64,000 bases of DNA from Antarcticimicrobium sediminis (GCF_004348975.1 NZ_SMFP01000007.1:1-64000), one strand, 5' to 3'. Positions 17,841-27,163 are shown, counted from the first letter of the stretch. A program made the numbers and translations. The notes: generated by a model from the letters alone, not told the origin.

Positions 17841-18529
17841 TATCTGTAGCCGATCCCGTACAGCGTCTCGATCGCCGAGAAATCGGAATCCGCGCTGCGC
17901 ATCTTCTTACGCAGGCGCTTGATGTGGCTGTCGATGGTCCGGTCATCCACATAGACCTGATCGTCATAGGCGACATCCATGAGCTGATCGCGGCTTTTCA
18001 CGAAACCGGGACGTTGCGCCAGGGCCTGAAGCAACAGAAACTCTGTTACCGTCAGCGAGACATCCCGGCCCTTCCAGACAACCGAATGGCGCAGCGGATC
18101 CATGCTCAGATGGCCCCGCTCCATCACCTTGGCCTCGGGGCTGGTGCCCGCTACATCGCCTTCGACCGCCTCTTGCCGGCGCAGCAGCGCGCGGATGCGT
18201 TCGACCAGAAGGCGTTGGGAAAACGGTTTCTTGACGTAATCGTCCGCGCCCATGCGCAGGCCAAGAACCTCGTCGATCTCATCATCCTTGGAGGTGAGAA
18301 AGATCACCGGCATCTGGGTTTTCTGCCGCAACCGCTGCAACAGATCCATGCCGTCCATGCGCGGCATCTTTATGTCGAGCACGGCCATATCGGGCAGTTT
18401 CTTGTTGAAGGCGTCCAGCGCCTGCTGCCCGTCGTGGTAGGTTTCGACTTCGAATCCCTCGGCCTCAAGGGTCATTGAAACGGACGTCAGGATATTCCTG
18501 TCGTCGTCAACCAGCGCAATCTTTGACAT
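17828..18529 (-). CDS. chvI: Response regulator ChvI (OmpR family)
   Basis: Partner of ChvG. The 233-residue regulator has an N-terminal receiver (ALVDDDRN acidic pocket, phosphoacceptor Asp in [12 protein letters not shown] at about residue 52, Lys in DDYVKKPF) and an OmpR-type winged helix ([40 protein letters not shown]). It is transcribed away from pckA across a 340-bp gap. In Agrobacterium pckA and chvG/chvI are neighbours and ChvGI regulates pckA (published); the same regulation here is inferred. Confidence 0.95.
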   Translation of the reverse strand: MSKIALVDDDRNILTSVSMTLEAEGFEVETYHDGQQALDAFNKKLPDMAVLDIKMPRMDGMDLLQRLRQKTQMPVIFLTSKDDEIDEVLGLRMGADDYVKKPFSQRLLVERIRALLRRQEAVEGDVAGTSPEAKVMERGHLSMDPLRHSVVWKGRDVSLTVTEFLLLQALAQRPGFVKSRDQLMDVAYDDQVYVDDRTIDSHIKRLRKKMRSADSDFSAIETLYGIGYRYNED

Positions 18530-18869
18530 TGGGGTGCACCTATCTGCTCGTGGCTGCCATATTTTTTCCCTTATTCTGCCCTTTTTTCACGTTCCGAATC
18601 AATCCTTAACTGCGAATCAGGAGAACAAAGCGCCCGGATGAGAGCAGAATTTCCTTAAGCATGGTTGAATTGCCTCAGGTTGCCCTGCGGCAATCGACTG
18701 GTTGCGCTAAACCTCGCTTTGGTTGCGCTAACTGTGCGAAAGCGTCCTGTTCACGTCAGGAAACGTCATGCTAGAACCCGCTTCATCGGGCAATTTGGCC
18801 CGGGATCGCCCCGCAGCACAGCGATAGAACGACACGCGACGCCAGCCGCCGCCACAGGAGAACGAACGC
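18530..18869. promoter_or_regulatory. chvI-pckA divergent regulatory region
   Basis: 340 bp with no gene. Near 18570-18620 it is AT-rich and T-tracted, probably the chvI promoter side. At 18678, 18700 and 18721 the hexamer GGTTGC recurs at 22- and 21-bp spacing; the last two extend to an identical GGTTGCGCTAA. An imperfect dyad TTGCC(N4)GGCAA overlaps the first copy, and a dyad TCCTG(N7)CAGGA lies at 18745-18761. These may be operator sites for ChvI or another regulator of pckA. Confidence 0.55.
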
Positions 18870-20468
18870 ATGACAACCGGACGGGTCAACCCGAAATTCC
18901 GCCTCGAAGACCAAGGTATCAATGGTCTGGGCAACGTGCATTACAACCTCATGGAACCTGCTCTGGTCGAGGCCGCGCTGAAAAACGGCGAAGGCACCCT
19001 GGGCAACGGTGGCGCATTGCTGGTCACCACCGGTAAATTCACCGGCCGGTCCCCCAAGGACAAGCACGTCGTCAAGACCGACAGCGTTGTCGATAGCATC
19101 TGGTGGGAAAACAACGCCGCCATGTCGCCCGAAGGGTTCGACCGGCTTGAAGCCGACATGCTGGAGCACATGAAGGGGCGCGACTTCTACGTTCAGGATC
19201 TGGTGGGCGGCGCTGACCCGGCCTATGCGATCAATGTGCGCATGGTGACCGAACTGGCGTGGCACGGGTTGTTCATCCGCCATCTGCTGCGCCGCCCCGA
19301 GCGCGCCGAGCTGGAAAGCTTCCTTGCTGATTTCACCATCATCAACTGCCCCAGCTTCAAGGCCGACCCCGAGCGCCACGACTGCCGTAGCGACACGGTG
19401 ATCGCGCTGAACTTCGACAAGAAACTGATCCTGATCGGCAACACCGAATACGCCGGCGAGAACAAGAAATCCGTCTTTACCCTGCTGAACTACCTGCTGC
19501 CGGAAAAAGGCGTGATGCCGATGCACTGCTCGGCCAACCACGCGGTCGGCAACCCGGTCGACACCGCCATCTTCTTTGGCCTGTCGGGCACCGGCAAGAC
19601 CACCCTGTCGGCCGATCCCGCACGGATCCTGATCGGTGACGACGAACATGGCTGGTCGGACAACGGCACCTTCAACTTTGAAGGCGGCTGCTATGCCAAG
19701 ACGATCAACCTGTCGGCCGAGGCCGAGCCGGAAATCTATGCCACCACGACCAAGTTCGGCACCGTGATCGAGAACATGGTGTTCGACGCAGAAACCTTTG
19801 ATCTGGATTTCAAGGACAGCAGCCTGACCGAGAACATGCGCTGCGCCTATCCGCTGGGCTATATTTCCAACGCGTCGGAAAATTCGCTGGGCGGCCACCC
19901 CAAGAACATCATCCTGCTGACCTGTGACGCCTATGGCGTGCTGCCGCCAATCTCGCGGCTGACCCCGGCGCAGGCGATGTATCACTTCCTGTCCGGCTTC
20001 ACCTCGAAGACACCGGGCACAGAGCGTGGTGTGGTCGAACCCGAACCCACCTTTTCGACCTGCTTTGGTGCACCCTTCATGCCGCGTCGCCCGGAAAGCT
20101 ATGGCAAGCTGCTGCAAGCGAAGATCGCCGAGCATGGCGCAACCTGCTGGCTGGTCAACACCGGCTGGACCGGCGGTGCCTTTGGCATCGGGTCGCGTAT
20201 GCCGATCAAGGCCACCCGCGCGCTGCTGACCGCGGCGTTGGAAGGGTCGTTGAACGAGGCCGAGTTCCGAAAGGACGACAATTTCGGCTTTGAGGTTCCC
20301 GTTGCTGTGCCGGGTGTCGACACCCAGTTGCTCGACCCGCGCCAGACCTGGGCCGACACCGCTGCATATGACGCGCAGGCCGCCAAGCTGGTGAAGATGT
20401 TCGCCGCCAATTTCGAACAATATGTGCCCTATATCGACGACGACGTGAAAGCCGTCGCGATCGGCTAA
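18870..20468 (+). CDS. pckA: Phosphoenolpyruvate carboxykinase (ATP)
   Basis: Converts oxaloacetate and ATP to PEP, CO2 and ADP; the entry step of gluconeogenesis from C4 acids. The 532-residue protein is of standard length and has the PEPCK signature [12 protein letters not shown], the P-loop [11 protein letters not shown], the metal-binding [23 protein letters not shown] region (split here) and the adenine-binding [15 protein letters not shown] precedes the ATG closely. A strong terminator follows at 20494-20525. Regulation by ChvI is likely by analogy with Agrobacterium. Confidence 0.97.
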   Translation: MTTGRVNPKFRLEDQGINGLGNVHYNLMEPALVEAALKNGEGTLGNGGALLVTTGKFTGRSPKDKHVVKTDSVVDSIWWENNAAMSPEGFDRLEADMLEHMKGRDFYVQDLVGGADPAYAINVRMVTELAWHGLFIRHLLRRPERAELESFLADFTIINCPSFKADPERHDCRSDTVIALNFDKKLILIGNTEYAGENKKSVFTLLNYLLPEKGVMPMHCSANHAVGNPVDTAIFFGLSGTGKTTLSADPARILIGDDEHGWSDNGTFNFEGGCYAKTINLSAEAEPEIYATTTKFGTVIENMVFDAETFDLDFKDSSLTENMRCAYPLGYISNASENSLGGHPKNIILLTCDAYGVLPPISRLTPAQAMYHFLSGFTSKTPGTERGVVEPEPTFSTCFGAPFMPRRPESYGKLLQAKIAEHGATCWLVNTGWTGGAFGIGSRMPIKATRALLTAALEGSLNEAEFRKDDNFGFEVPVAVPGVDTQLLDPRQTWADTAAYDAQAAKLVKMFAANFEQYVPYIDDDVKAVAIG

Positions 20469-20493
20469 GCCTGATCCTTCAGAACGAAACGCG

Positions 20494-20525
20494 AAGCCCC
20501 GGCGGAGACGCCGGGGCTTTTCTTT
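20494..20525 (+). terminator. Intrinsic terminator after pckA
   Basis: AAGCCCCGGCG (20494-20504), a GAGA tetraloop, and CGCCGGGGCTT (20509-20519), an 11-bp perfect stem, followed by a T-rich run. Confidence 0.92.
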
Positions 20526-20585
20526 TGGGACTTTTGTTTGCGTTTTTTTGTTTTTGGCGCGGCGCGTCAGGTCACCTAAGGCGGT

Positions 20586-21929
20586 TCAGCCCACCCGGCC
20601 CGCGATCATGTCGCGCATCCGCACCGCATAGCGATCCGTCATGCCCGAGACAAAATCAGCCAGCGCGTGCAGCGCGGCGTAGTCATCATGCACCCCGCGC
20701 AGATCCAGATCGGTGGCGCGCAGCAGTTTCTCCCAATAGACGCCCTTGAGCGCCTCCGGATTCCAGCCCACGGCCTTCAGCGCCGTGAACAGCGCGTGAA
20801 ACTGGTCCAGCAGGTCATGCAGCACTTGGCGCCCCGCGATCTCCAGCTCGGTCTTGCGCCGCGCGGTAAAGATGCGGGCGTTGGAGATGTCCTTGAGCGC
20901 GGCAAAGGCGGCGGCTTTGTTTGAGACCTCCATCAACCCGTCGCTGAAACGACCGGTCATGATGGCATCATAGTGATCCATGAAAGCATCGACCGCCGCG
21001 CCGATCGCCTGCCCGATCGCCACCGCGCGGCGCGCCGCGACGATTTCATGGATGGTCATGACCGGATCATCCGGACGGCTGGGTGCGCCGCCGATCTGTT
21101 CCAACAGCGCGATCACCTGATCCGGGGGCAGGTCCGCGATGGTAGCGGCATCCTCCAGATCCAGCACGCGGTAACAGATGTCATCGGCAGCCTCGACCAG
21201 AAAGGCCAGCGGATGGCGACGCCACCAGCGATCCGCGCCCTGCCCCTCTTGCGGCAGGCCCAACGCTGCGGCGGTCTCGGCAAAAAGATCTTCCTCGGCG
21301 GCGAAAACGCCGAATTTCTTTCGCCCGACATAGGCGCCTTGCACCCCGCCCACCTGCGCGGTGCAGGGGTATTTCATGAAGGCCCCCAGCGTGGCGTAAG
21401 ACAGCCGCATCGCCCCCGCGCGCCGCCCCATCTCCAACCGCGCGGCGATGCGAAAGCCTTGGGCGTTACCTTCGAATTCGGTGAACTCGCGATGCCGCGT
21501 GTCGATCTCGGCCGCCAGCGCCGGGTCAGAGGCGAACAGGTTTGCGAACCATTCCCCGATGCTGGCCTCGCCGGAATGCCCGAACGGCGGGTTGCCGATA
21601 TCGTGCATCAGGCAGGCCGCCTGCACCACGCCAGACAAGCGATGCTGCTGCCCCTCGGGCAACAGCCCGGCGTCCACCAACCGCTGGCCGGTCTGAATAC
21701 CCAGCGAACGGCCGACGCTGGAGGTCTCCATGCTGTGGATCATCCGGTGGTGCAGGTGGTCGTGTTGATACAGCGGATGCACCTGCGTCTTTTGCGCCAA
21801 CCGGCGAAACGGCTGCGAGAACAGGATGCGATCATAGTCCTGCAAATAGGACGGTCGCCCCGGCGCCTCCGGGGTCTTGGGGCTTTGCAATAGCCCCGGG
21901 TTCAACAAGCGGTCCCATGTCATCGTCAT
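20586..21929 (-). CDS. dgt: Deoxyguanosinetriphosphate triphosphohydrolase (dGTPase)
   Basis: Hydrolyses dGTP (or dNTPs) to nucleoside and triphosphate. The 447-residue HD-domain protein shows the N-terminal RLAQKTQVHPL block, metal-ligand His in HHRMIHSMETS, the HD pair and substrate loop CLMHDIGNPPFGHSGE at about residue 108, and the conserved VEAADDICYRVLDLEDA. Two tandem ATGs exist (21929 and 21923). It is transcribed toward pckA, the two genes ending 117 bp apart. Confidence 0.93.
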   Translation of the reverse strand: MTMTWDRLLNPGLLQSPKTPEAPGRPSYLQDYDRILFSQPFRRLAQKTQVHPLYQHDHLHHRMIHSMETSSVGRSLGIQTGQRLVDAGLLPEGQQHRLSGVVQAACLMHDIGNPPFGHSGEASIGEWFANLFASDPALAAEIDTRHREFTEFEGNAQGFRIAARLEMGRRAGAMRLSYATLGAFMKYPCTAQVGGVQGAYVGRKKFGVFAAEEDLFAETAAALGLPQEGQGADRWWRRHPLAFLVEAADDICYRVLDLEDAATIADLPPDQVIALLEQIGGAPSRPDDPVMTIHEIVAARRAVAIGQAIGAAVDAFMDHYDAIMTGRFSDGLMEVSNKAAAFAALKDISNARIFTARRKTELEIAGRQVLHDLLDQFHALFTALKAVGWNPEALKGVYWEKLLRATDLDLRGVHDDYAALHALADFVSGMTDRYAVRMRDMIAGRVG

Positions 21930-21965
21930 GTCTGCGCCCTTTCTCTGTCTCGGCCCCCGCCGGGA

Positions 21966-22733
21966 TCACCCCATCAAGGCCCGGCGGATCAGGTTCAGCC
22001 CGGCGATCAGCAGGATGGCCAGCGTCAGCTTGCGGAACATCTTTTGGTCGATACTGTCATGAATACGCCCACCCAGCCACATGCCGAAGAGCACCGGCAC
22101 CAGCAGCGCCAGCGAGAACCACACCGTCACCGGGTTGAGCACACCCGAGCCCACATGCCCGACCATCAGCGCCAAGGCGCCCAGACCGTAGATCACCCCC
22201 TGCACCCGGATCTGGTCCGCCTTGGGCGTGCCCAGCGCGGTCAGATAGGCCACAGTCGGCGGCCCCCAAACCCCCGAGACGCCCCCGATCAAGCCAGCAA
22301 AGGCCGCCACCGCTGCCTCGATCCACGCCGAGGGCTTGGCCATGTGGAAATGCAACCCCACAAGCTGCATCAGGCAAAAGGCCGAGATCATGCAGCCGAG
22401 GATCAGCAACATCACCTGCAAGGGCAGCACCGAGACCATCTGCGCGCTGAACAGCAGGAACATCCCGCCCACGATCAGGAACACCCGGAAGTGGCGAATC
22501 GAGGCGAGCGCCGCCGCCGGTCCCTGCCGCAAGGCCTGAATGCCATTGGTCACCACCGTCGGCAGGATCAACCCGGCGAGCGCCAGTTCAGGCGTCAGGA
22601 AGGTGCCCATGCCCGAGATCAGGATCAGCGGCAGGGCGAAGCCCACCATACCTTTGACCAGCCCGCCCATCAGCGCGATGGCGCAGGCAAGACCGAAATA
22701 CAGCGGGTCCATCAAGGAAAACAGCGTGTTCAT
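21966..22733 (-). CDS. TauE/SafE family permease
   Basis: A 255-residue polytopic inner-membrane protein with about eight hydrophobic helices in two half-repeats, typical of the TauE/SafE anion exporter family (sulfite, sulfoacetate and related). The paired conserved segments are GLVKGMVGFALPLILI near the start and GGVSGVWGPPTVAYL near residue 140, the GxG-P type motif of the family. GAGGGG lies five bases before the ATG at 22733. It stands divergently from mcd; the substrate is unknown. Confidence 0.88.
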   Translation of the reverse strand: MNTLFSLMDPLYFGLACAIALMGGLVKGMVGFALPLILISGMGTFLTPELALAGLILPTVVTNGIQALRQGPAAALASIRHFRVFLIVGGMFLLFSAQMVSVLPLQVMLLILGCMISAFCLMQLVGLHFHMAKPSAWIEAAVAAFAGLIGGVSGVWGPPTVAYLTALGTPKADQIRVQGVIYGLGALALMVGHVGSGVLNPVTVWFSLALLVPVLFGMWLGGRIHDSIDQKMFRKLTLAILLIAGLNLIRRALMG

Positions 22734-22879
22734 GCGCCCCTCATAGGCGCTGCGCAGATGCGCTGCACTGCAAAATTTATCGCGCAACTATTGAACCACA
22801 AAAGGGCGTTGGGCGTATTTTTGTTGCGCTGCACCTGCGAAATGATTAGGGACAAGCGACGCTACGGAGGATATGATTC
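22734..22879. promoter_or_regulatory. tauE-mcd divergent promoter region with long direct repeat
   Basis: 146 bp between divergent genes. The sequence TGCGCTGCAC(C)TGC(A/G)AAAT occurs at 22759-22776 and again at 22825-22843, and the arms GCGCAAC (22782-22788) and GTTGCGC (22823-22829) face each other. Two such sites suggest a shared operator; the regulator is unknown. Confidence 0.45.
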
Positions 22880-24571
22880 ATGGCCCATGATGGACAGGAC
22901 CCGACGACAATGACCCAGACCGCCCTTCTGCCCGACCTGCTGACCCTGACCTCCGGTGCGATCGCACCTGTCGAGGCCGTGCTGGAAACCGCCAAGGCAA
23001 AGCTGCGCGACCTGGTCAGCGAAGGCGATCGCGTCTCTGGCGCGGCGCTGGAGGCCAACCAGACCGCCGCGCATGGGCTGTCGTGGCTGGCCACATATGT
23101 CGAAGCCCTGCGCCAGATGCAGGCTTGGGCCACACGGCTGCAAGAACAGGGCCGGTTCGGCGAGGTCGAGACGCTGATCCACCAGATCGCCTTTGGTGAA
23201 TATCTGGCCCAGATCCGGGGCGGCATCCCGATGAGCCAAGGCGAAATCGTGCGTCTGAACGACCTTGGGCTCAGCGCCGCAGACTGCGCCGGGCTGGACA
23301 GTGACGCCATCACCACCCTTGCCACCGGAGGCAACAGCCCCGCCGCCCGTCGTCGTCTGGTCGAGCTGATGCAAGAGCGCGCCGCCGAAACCACCGTCGG
23401 CGCCACCGGGCTGGACGAAGAGCTGGAGATGATCCGCGATCAGTTCCGCCGCTTTGCGGTCGAAAAGGTCGAACCCTTTGCCCATGACTGGCACCTCAAG
23501 GATGAGCTGATCCCGATGGAAATCATCGACGATCTGGCCGAGATGGGCGTGTTCGGCCTGACCATTCCGGAAAACCTCGGCGGGCTGGGCCTGTCCAAGG
23601 CCTCGATGGTCGTGGTTTCGGAAGAGCTGTCGCGCGGCTATATCGGCGTCGGCAGCCTTGGCACCCGCTCCGAGATCGCGGCCGAGCTGATCCTCGCCGG
23701 CGGCACCGACGCGCAAAAGGAACAGTGGCTGCCCAAGATCGCCAGCGGTGAGATCCTGCCGACCGCCGTCTTCACCGAACCCAATACCGGGTCGGATCTG
23801 GGGTCGCTGCGCACCCGCGCGATCAAGGACGAGAACGGCGACTATGTGGTGACCGGCAACAAGACATGGATCACCCATGCGGCACGGGCCAACGTGATGA
23901 CCCTGCTGGCGCGCACCGATCCCGACACCAGCAACTACAAGGGGCTGTCGATGTTCCTAGCCGAAAAGACGCCGGGCACCGAAGACACCCCGTTCCCGAC
24001 CGAGGGCATGACCGGCGGCGAGATCGAGGTGCTGGGCTATCGCGGCATGAAGGAATACGAACTGGGCTTTGACGGCTTCAAGGTCAAGGGCGAGAACCTG
24101 CTGGGGCAGGAAGAGGGCAAAGGCTTCAAACAGCTGATGGAGACCTTCGAATCGGCCCGCATCCAGACCGCAGCCCGCGCCATCGGCGTGGCGCAATCGG
24201 CGCTCGATATCGCAATGCAATACGCGCAGGATCGCAAGCAGTTCGGCAAATCGCTGATCGCCTTCCCCCGCGTTGCCGACAAGCTGGCGATGATGGCGGT
24301 CGAAATCATGGTTGCGCGCCAGCTGACCTATTTCAGTGCGTGGCAGAAAGACCACGGCAAGCGCTGCGACCTCGAGGCCGGGATGGCCAAGCTGCTGGGC
24401 GCGCGGGTGGCCTGGGCTGCGGCGGACAACGGGTTGCAGATCCACGGCGGCAACGGCTTTGCGCTGGAGTACAAGATCAGCCGCGTTCTGTGCGATGCGC
24501 GGATCCTGAACATCTTCGAGGGAGCGGCCGAAATTCAAGCGCAGGTGATCGCACGACGTCTGCTGGAGTAA
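22880..24571 (+). CDS. mcd: (2S)-methylsuccinyl-CoA dehydrogenase (probable)
   Basis: An acyl-CoA dehydrogenase of 563 residues. The catalytic part (about 165-563) has all usual blocks: FTEPNTGSDLGS (FAD/substrate), LGYRGMKEYELGFDGF, QIHGGNGFALEY and the catalytic base region FEGAAEIQ near residue 547. Ahead of it lies an extra domain of about 160 residues opening LLPDLLTLTSGAIAPVEAVL, as in the methylsuccinyl-CoA dehydrogenase of Rhodobacter sphaeroides; ordinary acyl-CoA dehydrogenases lack it. That enzyme converts methylsuccinyl-CoA to mesaconyl-CoA in the ethylmalonyl-CoA pathway and feeds electrons to ETF. GGAGG lies nine bases before the ATG at 22880. Confidence 0.87.
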   Translation: MAHDGQDPTTMTQTALLPDLLTLTSGAIAPVEAVLETAKAKLRDLVSEGDRVSGAALEANQTAAHGLSWLATYVEALRQMQAWATRLQEQGRFGEVETLIHQIAFGEYLAQIRGGIPMSQGEIVRLNDLGLSAADCAGLDSDAITTLATGGNSPAARRRLVELMQERAAETTVGATGLDEELEMIRDQFRRFAVEKVEPFAHDWHLKDELIPMEIIDDLAEMGVFGLTIPENLGGLGLSKASMVVVSEELSRGYIGVGSLGTRSEIAAELILAGGTDAQKEQWLPKIASGEILPTAVFTEPNTGSDLGSLRTRAIKDENGDYVVTGNKTWITHAARANVMTLLARTDPDTSNYKGLSMFLAEKTPGTEDTPFPTEGMTGGEIEVLGYRGMKEYELGFDGFKVKGENLLGQEEGKGFKQLMETFESARIQTAARAIGVAQSALDIAMQYAQDRKQFGKSLIAFPRVADKLAMMAVEIMVARQLTYFSAWQKDHGKRCDLEAGMAKLLGARVAWAAADNGLQIHGGNGFALEYKISRVLCDARILNIFEGAAEIQAQVIARRLLE

Positions 24572-24649
24572 GGCGCGCCCGGACATTGGCCCAGTGGACC
24601 ATTTTCAGCGCCGAACGGGCAGAGCCCCGGAATATTTGCGGTTAGAGCA

Positions 24650-24680
24650 GAGGGCGCGGCCAAACGGCAGCGCCCTCTTT
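24650..24680 (+). terminator. Intrinsic terminator after mcd
   Basis: GAGGGCGC (24650-24657) pairs with GCGCCCTC (24670-24677), then three T. It could serve both mcd and the convergent gene ending at 24694. Confidence 0.75.
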
Positions 24681-24693
24681 GCATTCTGAGGGA

Positions 24694-25221
24694 TCAGGTT
24701 CGGGCGCTTCCATCCTCCGCTGATGTAGCAGACGCCCCCACCAAAGCGCCCTTCGCGCCTGACGTTCCCTTCAAAAATGCCGCCAGAAGATGCGCCATCA
24801 ACAGCGTCATGCCGACATGCCCAATGAACGACGATTGGGTATAGCTCCCGAACCCCATCATGAAACTGCGCCCGATGAAGGGGGCAAGCAGACCTTGGGC
24901 CACAAACCACAGGACAAGACCCGCGACAAAGCCGGTGCGCCAGACGCGCGCAGGCATGACCAAACGCACCAGATAGACGAAGGCCCCGAACCCCAATGAC
25001 CCGATCATAAAGTGCGCCGGAAACGCGACGGCATGTGAGATCTGCACGCCGGTCAGTTTTGCGGTCATCGCGATTACGAGGTTCGAGGGCTGCAAGGCAA
25101 CACCAAACAGCAGCGGCGAAATCACCCAGGCGTAGAATTCAAAAGCGACCTCTCCGATCAGGCCGGCAAGAAGGATCGAGAGAAGACCCCGGTTTCGGGC
25201 GCGCGGTTCCAAGACTGACAT
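24694..25221 (-). CDS. Hypothetical multi-pass membrane protein
   Basis: About 175 residues with four to five hydrophobic helices (roughly 12-35, 60-85, 95-115, 125-150) and a polar C-tail rich in Ala/Ser/Gly. Conserved-looking FPAHFMIGSLGFG and WFVAQGLLAPFIG are visible, but I recognise no family. The ATG at 25221 directly follows a GTG that gives the longer form; AGAAAGAA precedes both. Slightly less GC-rich than its neighbours. It converges on mcd at the shared terminator. Confidence 0.65.
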   Translation of the reverse strand: MSVLEPRARNRGLLSILLAGLIGEVAFEFYAWVISPLLFGVALQPSNLVIAMTAKLTGVQISHAVAFPAHFMIGSLGFGAFVYLVRLVMPARVWRTGFVAGLVLWFVAQGLLAPFIGRSFMMGFGSYTQSSFIGHVGMTLLMAHLLAAFLKGTSGAKGALVGASATSAEDGSART

Positions 25222-25354
25222 CACGTTCTTTCTGAGATGAGGACGAGATCGCAGTCAGTACGAACCACGGCCGACAGGCGCAAATGACATCTGATCACGC
25301 CTGATCTCTTCCCAGAGAGGGCGCTGTAATCATCATGGCCTCTGGCCGCCGCCC

Positions 25355-25843
25355 CTAGATTTCCGGCGGGATGTCGATACCCGCGTGCCAGGGCTTGATA
25401 TCGACCACGGGCGTCATGTCAAAGGCATCAAGGGCGTCGATGCCGATCACCCCGGTCACCGCATCCAGCGCGGTGATGCGCACCGCCGCCATGGCGATCG
25501 GATTGGGCCGCACCGGCGAGCGCAGGGAAAACACTCCGCAGGGGTCGGGCCGGTGATGCGGGGCTTGCACGATCAGATCGCGTCGGCCCCGGTCCATCCA
25601 GTACAGCACCCAGATCGCCTGCCCCAGTTCCAGCCCGGCAAGCCCCCGCGCATAGACCGGGTCAAGCTCGATCCGGGCATTGCCGCCGCCCTCGGCACGC
25701 GCTTGCGTCAGATTGCGCGGCGCGCTCCCCGGGGCCCAATCGGACCGGATATGTCCGACAAAGGTCACCCCGGCCTGCACCCGGTCATCGGGATCGAAAT
25801 GCAGTTTTTCCTCGCCCTCGCGGATCGCCCTGTCGTCTGTCAT
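25355..25843 (-). CDS. trmO: tRNA (t6A37) methyltransferase TrmO (TsaA/YaeB family)
   Basis: Methylates N6 of threonylcarbamoyladenosine at position 37 of tRNAs, using S-adenosylmethionine. The 162-residue product shows the family order: the early VGHIRSDWA strand, the LAGLELGQAIWVLYWMDR block, the signature GVFSLRSPVRPNPIAMAAV (RSPxRPNPI), and a C-terminal DALDxxDxTPVVDIKPW, here with Phe. It starts at ATG 25843, preceded by AAGGTG; a GTG codon directly before it is an alternative. Confidence 0.93.
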   Translation of the reverse strand: MTDDRAIREGEEKLHFDPDDRVQAGVTFVGHIRSDWAPGSAPRNLTQARAEGGGNARIELDPVYARGLAGLELGQAIWVLYWMDRGRRDLIVQAPHHRPDPCGVFSLRSPVRPNPIAMAAVRITALDAVTGVIGIDALDAFDMTPVVDIKPWHAGIDIPPEI

Positions 25844-25931
25844 CACGCACCTTCATCTGCTGAAATTCGCATGTATTACACCCGCACTTGCGGGTTTGTG
25901 CAAGCGGCAGTGGCGTGGCATCCTGTCCCCC

Positions 25932-26321
25932 ATGCGATTGCTGTTTCTAATCGCCCTGCTGGGGCTCGACATGTGTACAAAAGACGAAACCGTCGCCGGC
26001 TATGGTGGTGCGGCGCAAATTTGGCATCTGACGGAGCTTGATGGCGCCCCCGTTACGACGACAGCAACGCTCAGCTTTCCCGCGCCTGGCCAGATCGCGG
26101 GCGAGGCCCCCTGCAACCGCTATTCCGGGGTGATGACCACGCCCTACCCGTGGTTCGACGTCGGCCAAGTGATCTCGACCCGCCGCGCCTGTCCCGCACA
26201 AGCGGCCGAGGCTGGTTTTTTCAAAGCCCTCAGCGCGATGAGCGAGGCCGAGGTGGCGGGCAACACTCTGATCCTGCGCAACGCGGCTGGGCGCGAGATG
26301 GTGTTCAAAGCCGCCGACTGA
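25932..26321 (+). CDS. META domain-containing exported protein
   Basis: A 129-residue protein: a short signal-like N-terminus ([15 protein letters not shown]) and a META/HslJ domain with the pattern [29 protein letters not shown] and TRRACPA. HslJ-type proteins are envelope or heat-shock associated; molecular function is unknown. The Cys at residue 15 is preceded by LDM, not a good lipobox, so lipidation is doubtful. The larger open frame to 25680 lies over trmO and is not used. It converges with recO, overlapping it by 17 bases. Confidence 0.83.
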   Translation: MRLLFLIALLGLDMCTKDETVAGYGGAAQIWHLTELDGAPVTTTATLSFPAPGQIAGEAPCNRYSGVMTTPYPWFDVGQVISTRRACPAQAAEAGFFKALSAMSEAEVAGNTLILRNAAGREMVFKAAD

Positions 26322-27030
26322 AAGTCTCAAGAAAGCGCGCCCGCGCCTCCGGCAGCGGGATATTGCCCAAGGCCGGGGCAAGCCGGTGCTGCAGGAAATA
26401 GCCGGTGGTGCGCAGCCCCTCGGCGACCTCGGCATCGGGCGCCAGCCCCTCGCCGCGCAGGCAGGGCGGCAGCGGCAACATCCGGTCGACCCAATCGCCG
26501 GCCCCATGGCGCGACACCGCGCGGCCGGATTTGGGCGAGACATAGATCAACTCGTCGTTGACCCCGGTGGCGGCGCAGCGAGACAGATCAAGGCCAAAAC
26601 CCAGATCTTCCAGCAGCGCCAGTTCCCATTGCAGATAGGCCAGCGGCCAGATCTCGTCCTGCCCCATCAAATCCAGCAGCTGTTCGCTGCGACGGTACAG
26701 CGGGCCGTGCACCTCGCGCTCGGCCAGAGCAAAGGACAGTAAGGCCGTAACCGCGTTCAGCCCGGCCAACGCCAGCCGCCCCGACAGCGCCGCCGCGGCC
26801 CGGCTGCGCAGCGGTTCGACCCGATAGGTGCCCAAATGGTCCTCAAGACGCGCCCGCCAGGTCAGGTCAAGCTGCGCCCCCGGTTGCAGGATCGGCGCCT
26901 GCTTGCGGCTGGCGCCGCCATGGACCACACCGGCATGACGTCCGTGAAATTCCGTAAAGACGTCGATGATCGCAGCTGATTCGCCATGGCGTCGCATGCT
27001 CAGCAAGATGCCCTGATCGCGCCATTCCAT
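26305..27030 (-). CDS. recO: DNA repair protein RecO
   Basis: RecO anneals single strands and loads RecA with RecF/RecR. The 241-residue sequence opens [17 protein letters not shown], as in the OB-fold domain, with the basic [21 protein letters not shown] strand set and the C-terminal helical domain ([20 protein letters not shown], then RCAATG at the position of the zinc-ribbon cysteines, of which only one is retained). Alphaproteobacterial RecO commonly lacks the full cluster. It lies downstream of era and DUF1491 in the same direction, the usual rnc-era-recO neighbourhood. Confidence 0.93.
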   Translation of the reverse strand: MEWRDQGILLSMRRHGESAAIIDVFTEFHGRHAGVVHGGASRKQAPILQPGAQLDLTWRARLEDHLGTYRVEPLRSRAAAALSGRLALAGLNAVTALLSFALAEREVHGPLYRRSEQLLDLMGQDEIWPLAYLQWELALLEDLGFGLDLSRCAATGVNDELIYVSPKSGRAVSRHGAGDWVDRMLPLPPCLRGEGLAPDAEVAEGLRTTGYFLQHRLAPALGNIPLPEARARFLETFSRRL

Positions 27031-27070
27031 GCCCTACGCCCGCCCGTCGCTACCGGAGGCCGAGGCCCCC

Positions 27071-27090
27071 ATTCTTCTTGTTGAAAATAC
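27071..27090 (-). repeat. Dispersed 20-bp intergenic element, copy 2
   Basis: On the minus strand it opens GTATTTTCAACAAGAAG, matching 4387-4406 and 57135-57154. It lies in the 133-bp gap between DUF1491 and recO; the following 27091-27140 is a G/C-rich hairpin-prone run. Confidence 0.55.
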
Positions 27091-27163
27091 TCCCCGGGGG
27101 GCCGCCCGCAAGGGCGGTGGGGGCGGGCAGCCCCCATTGCGCGGCCCATCACAAGCTGCGCCC

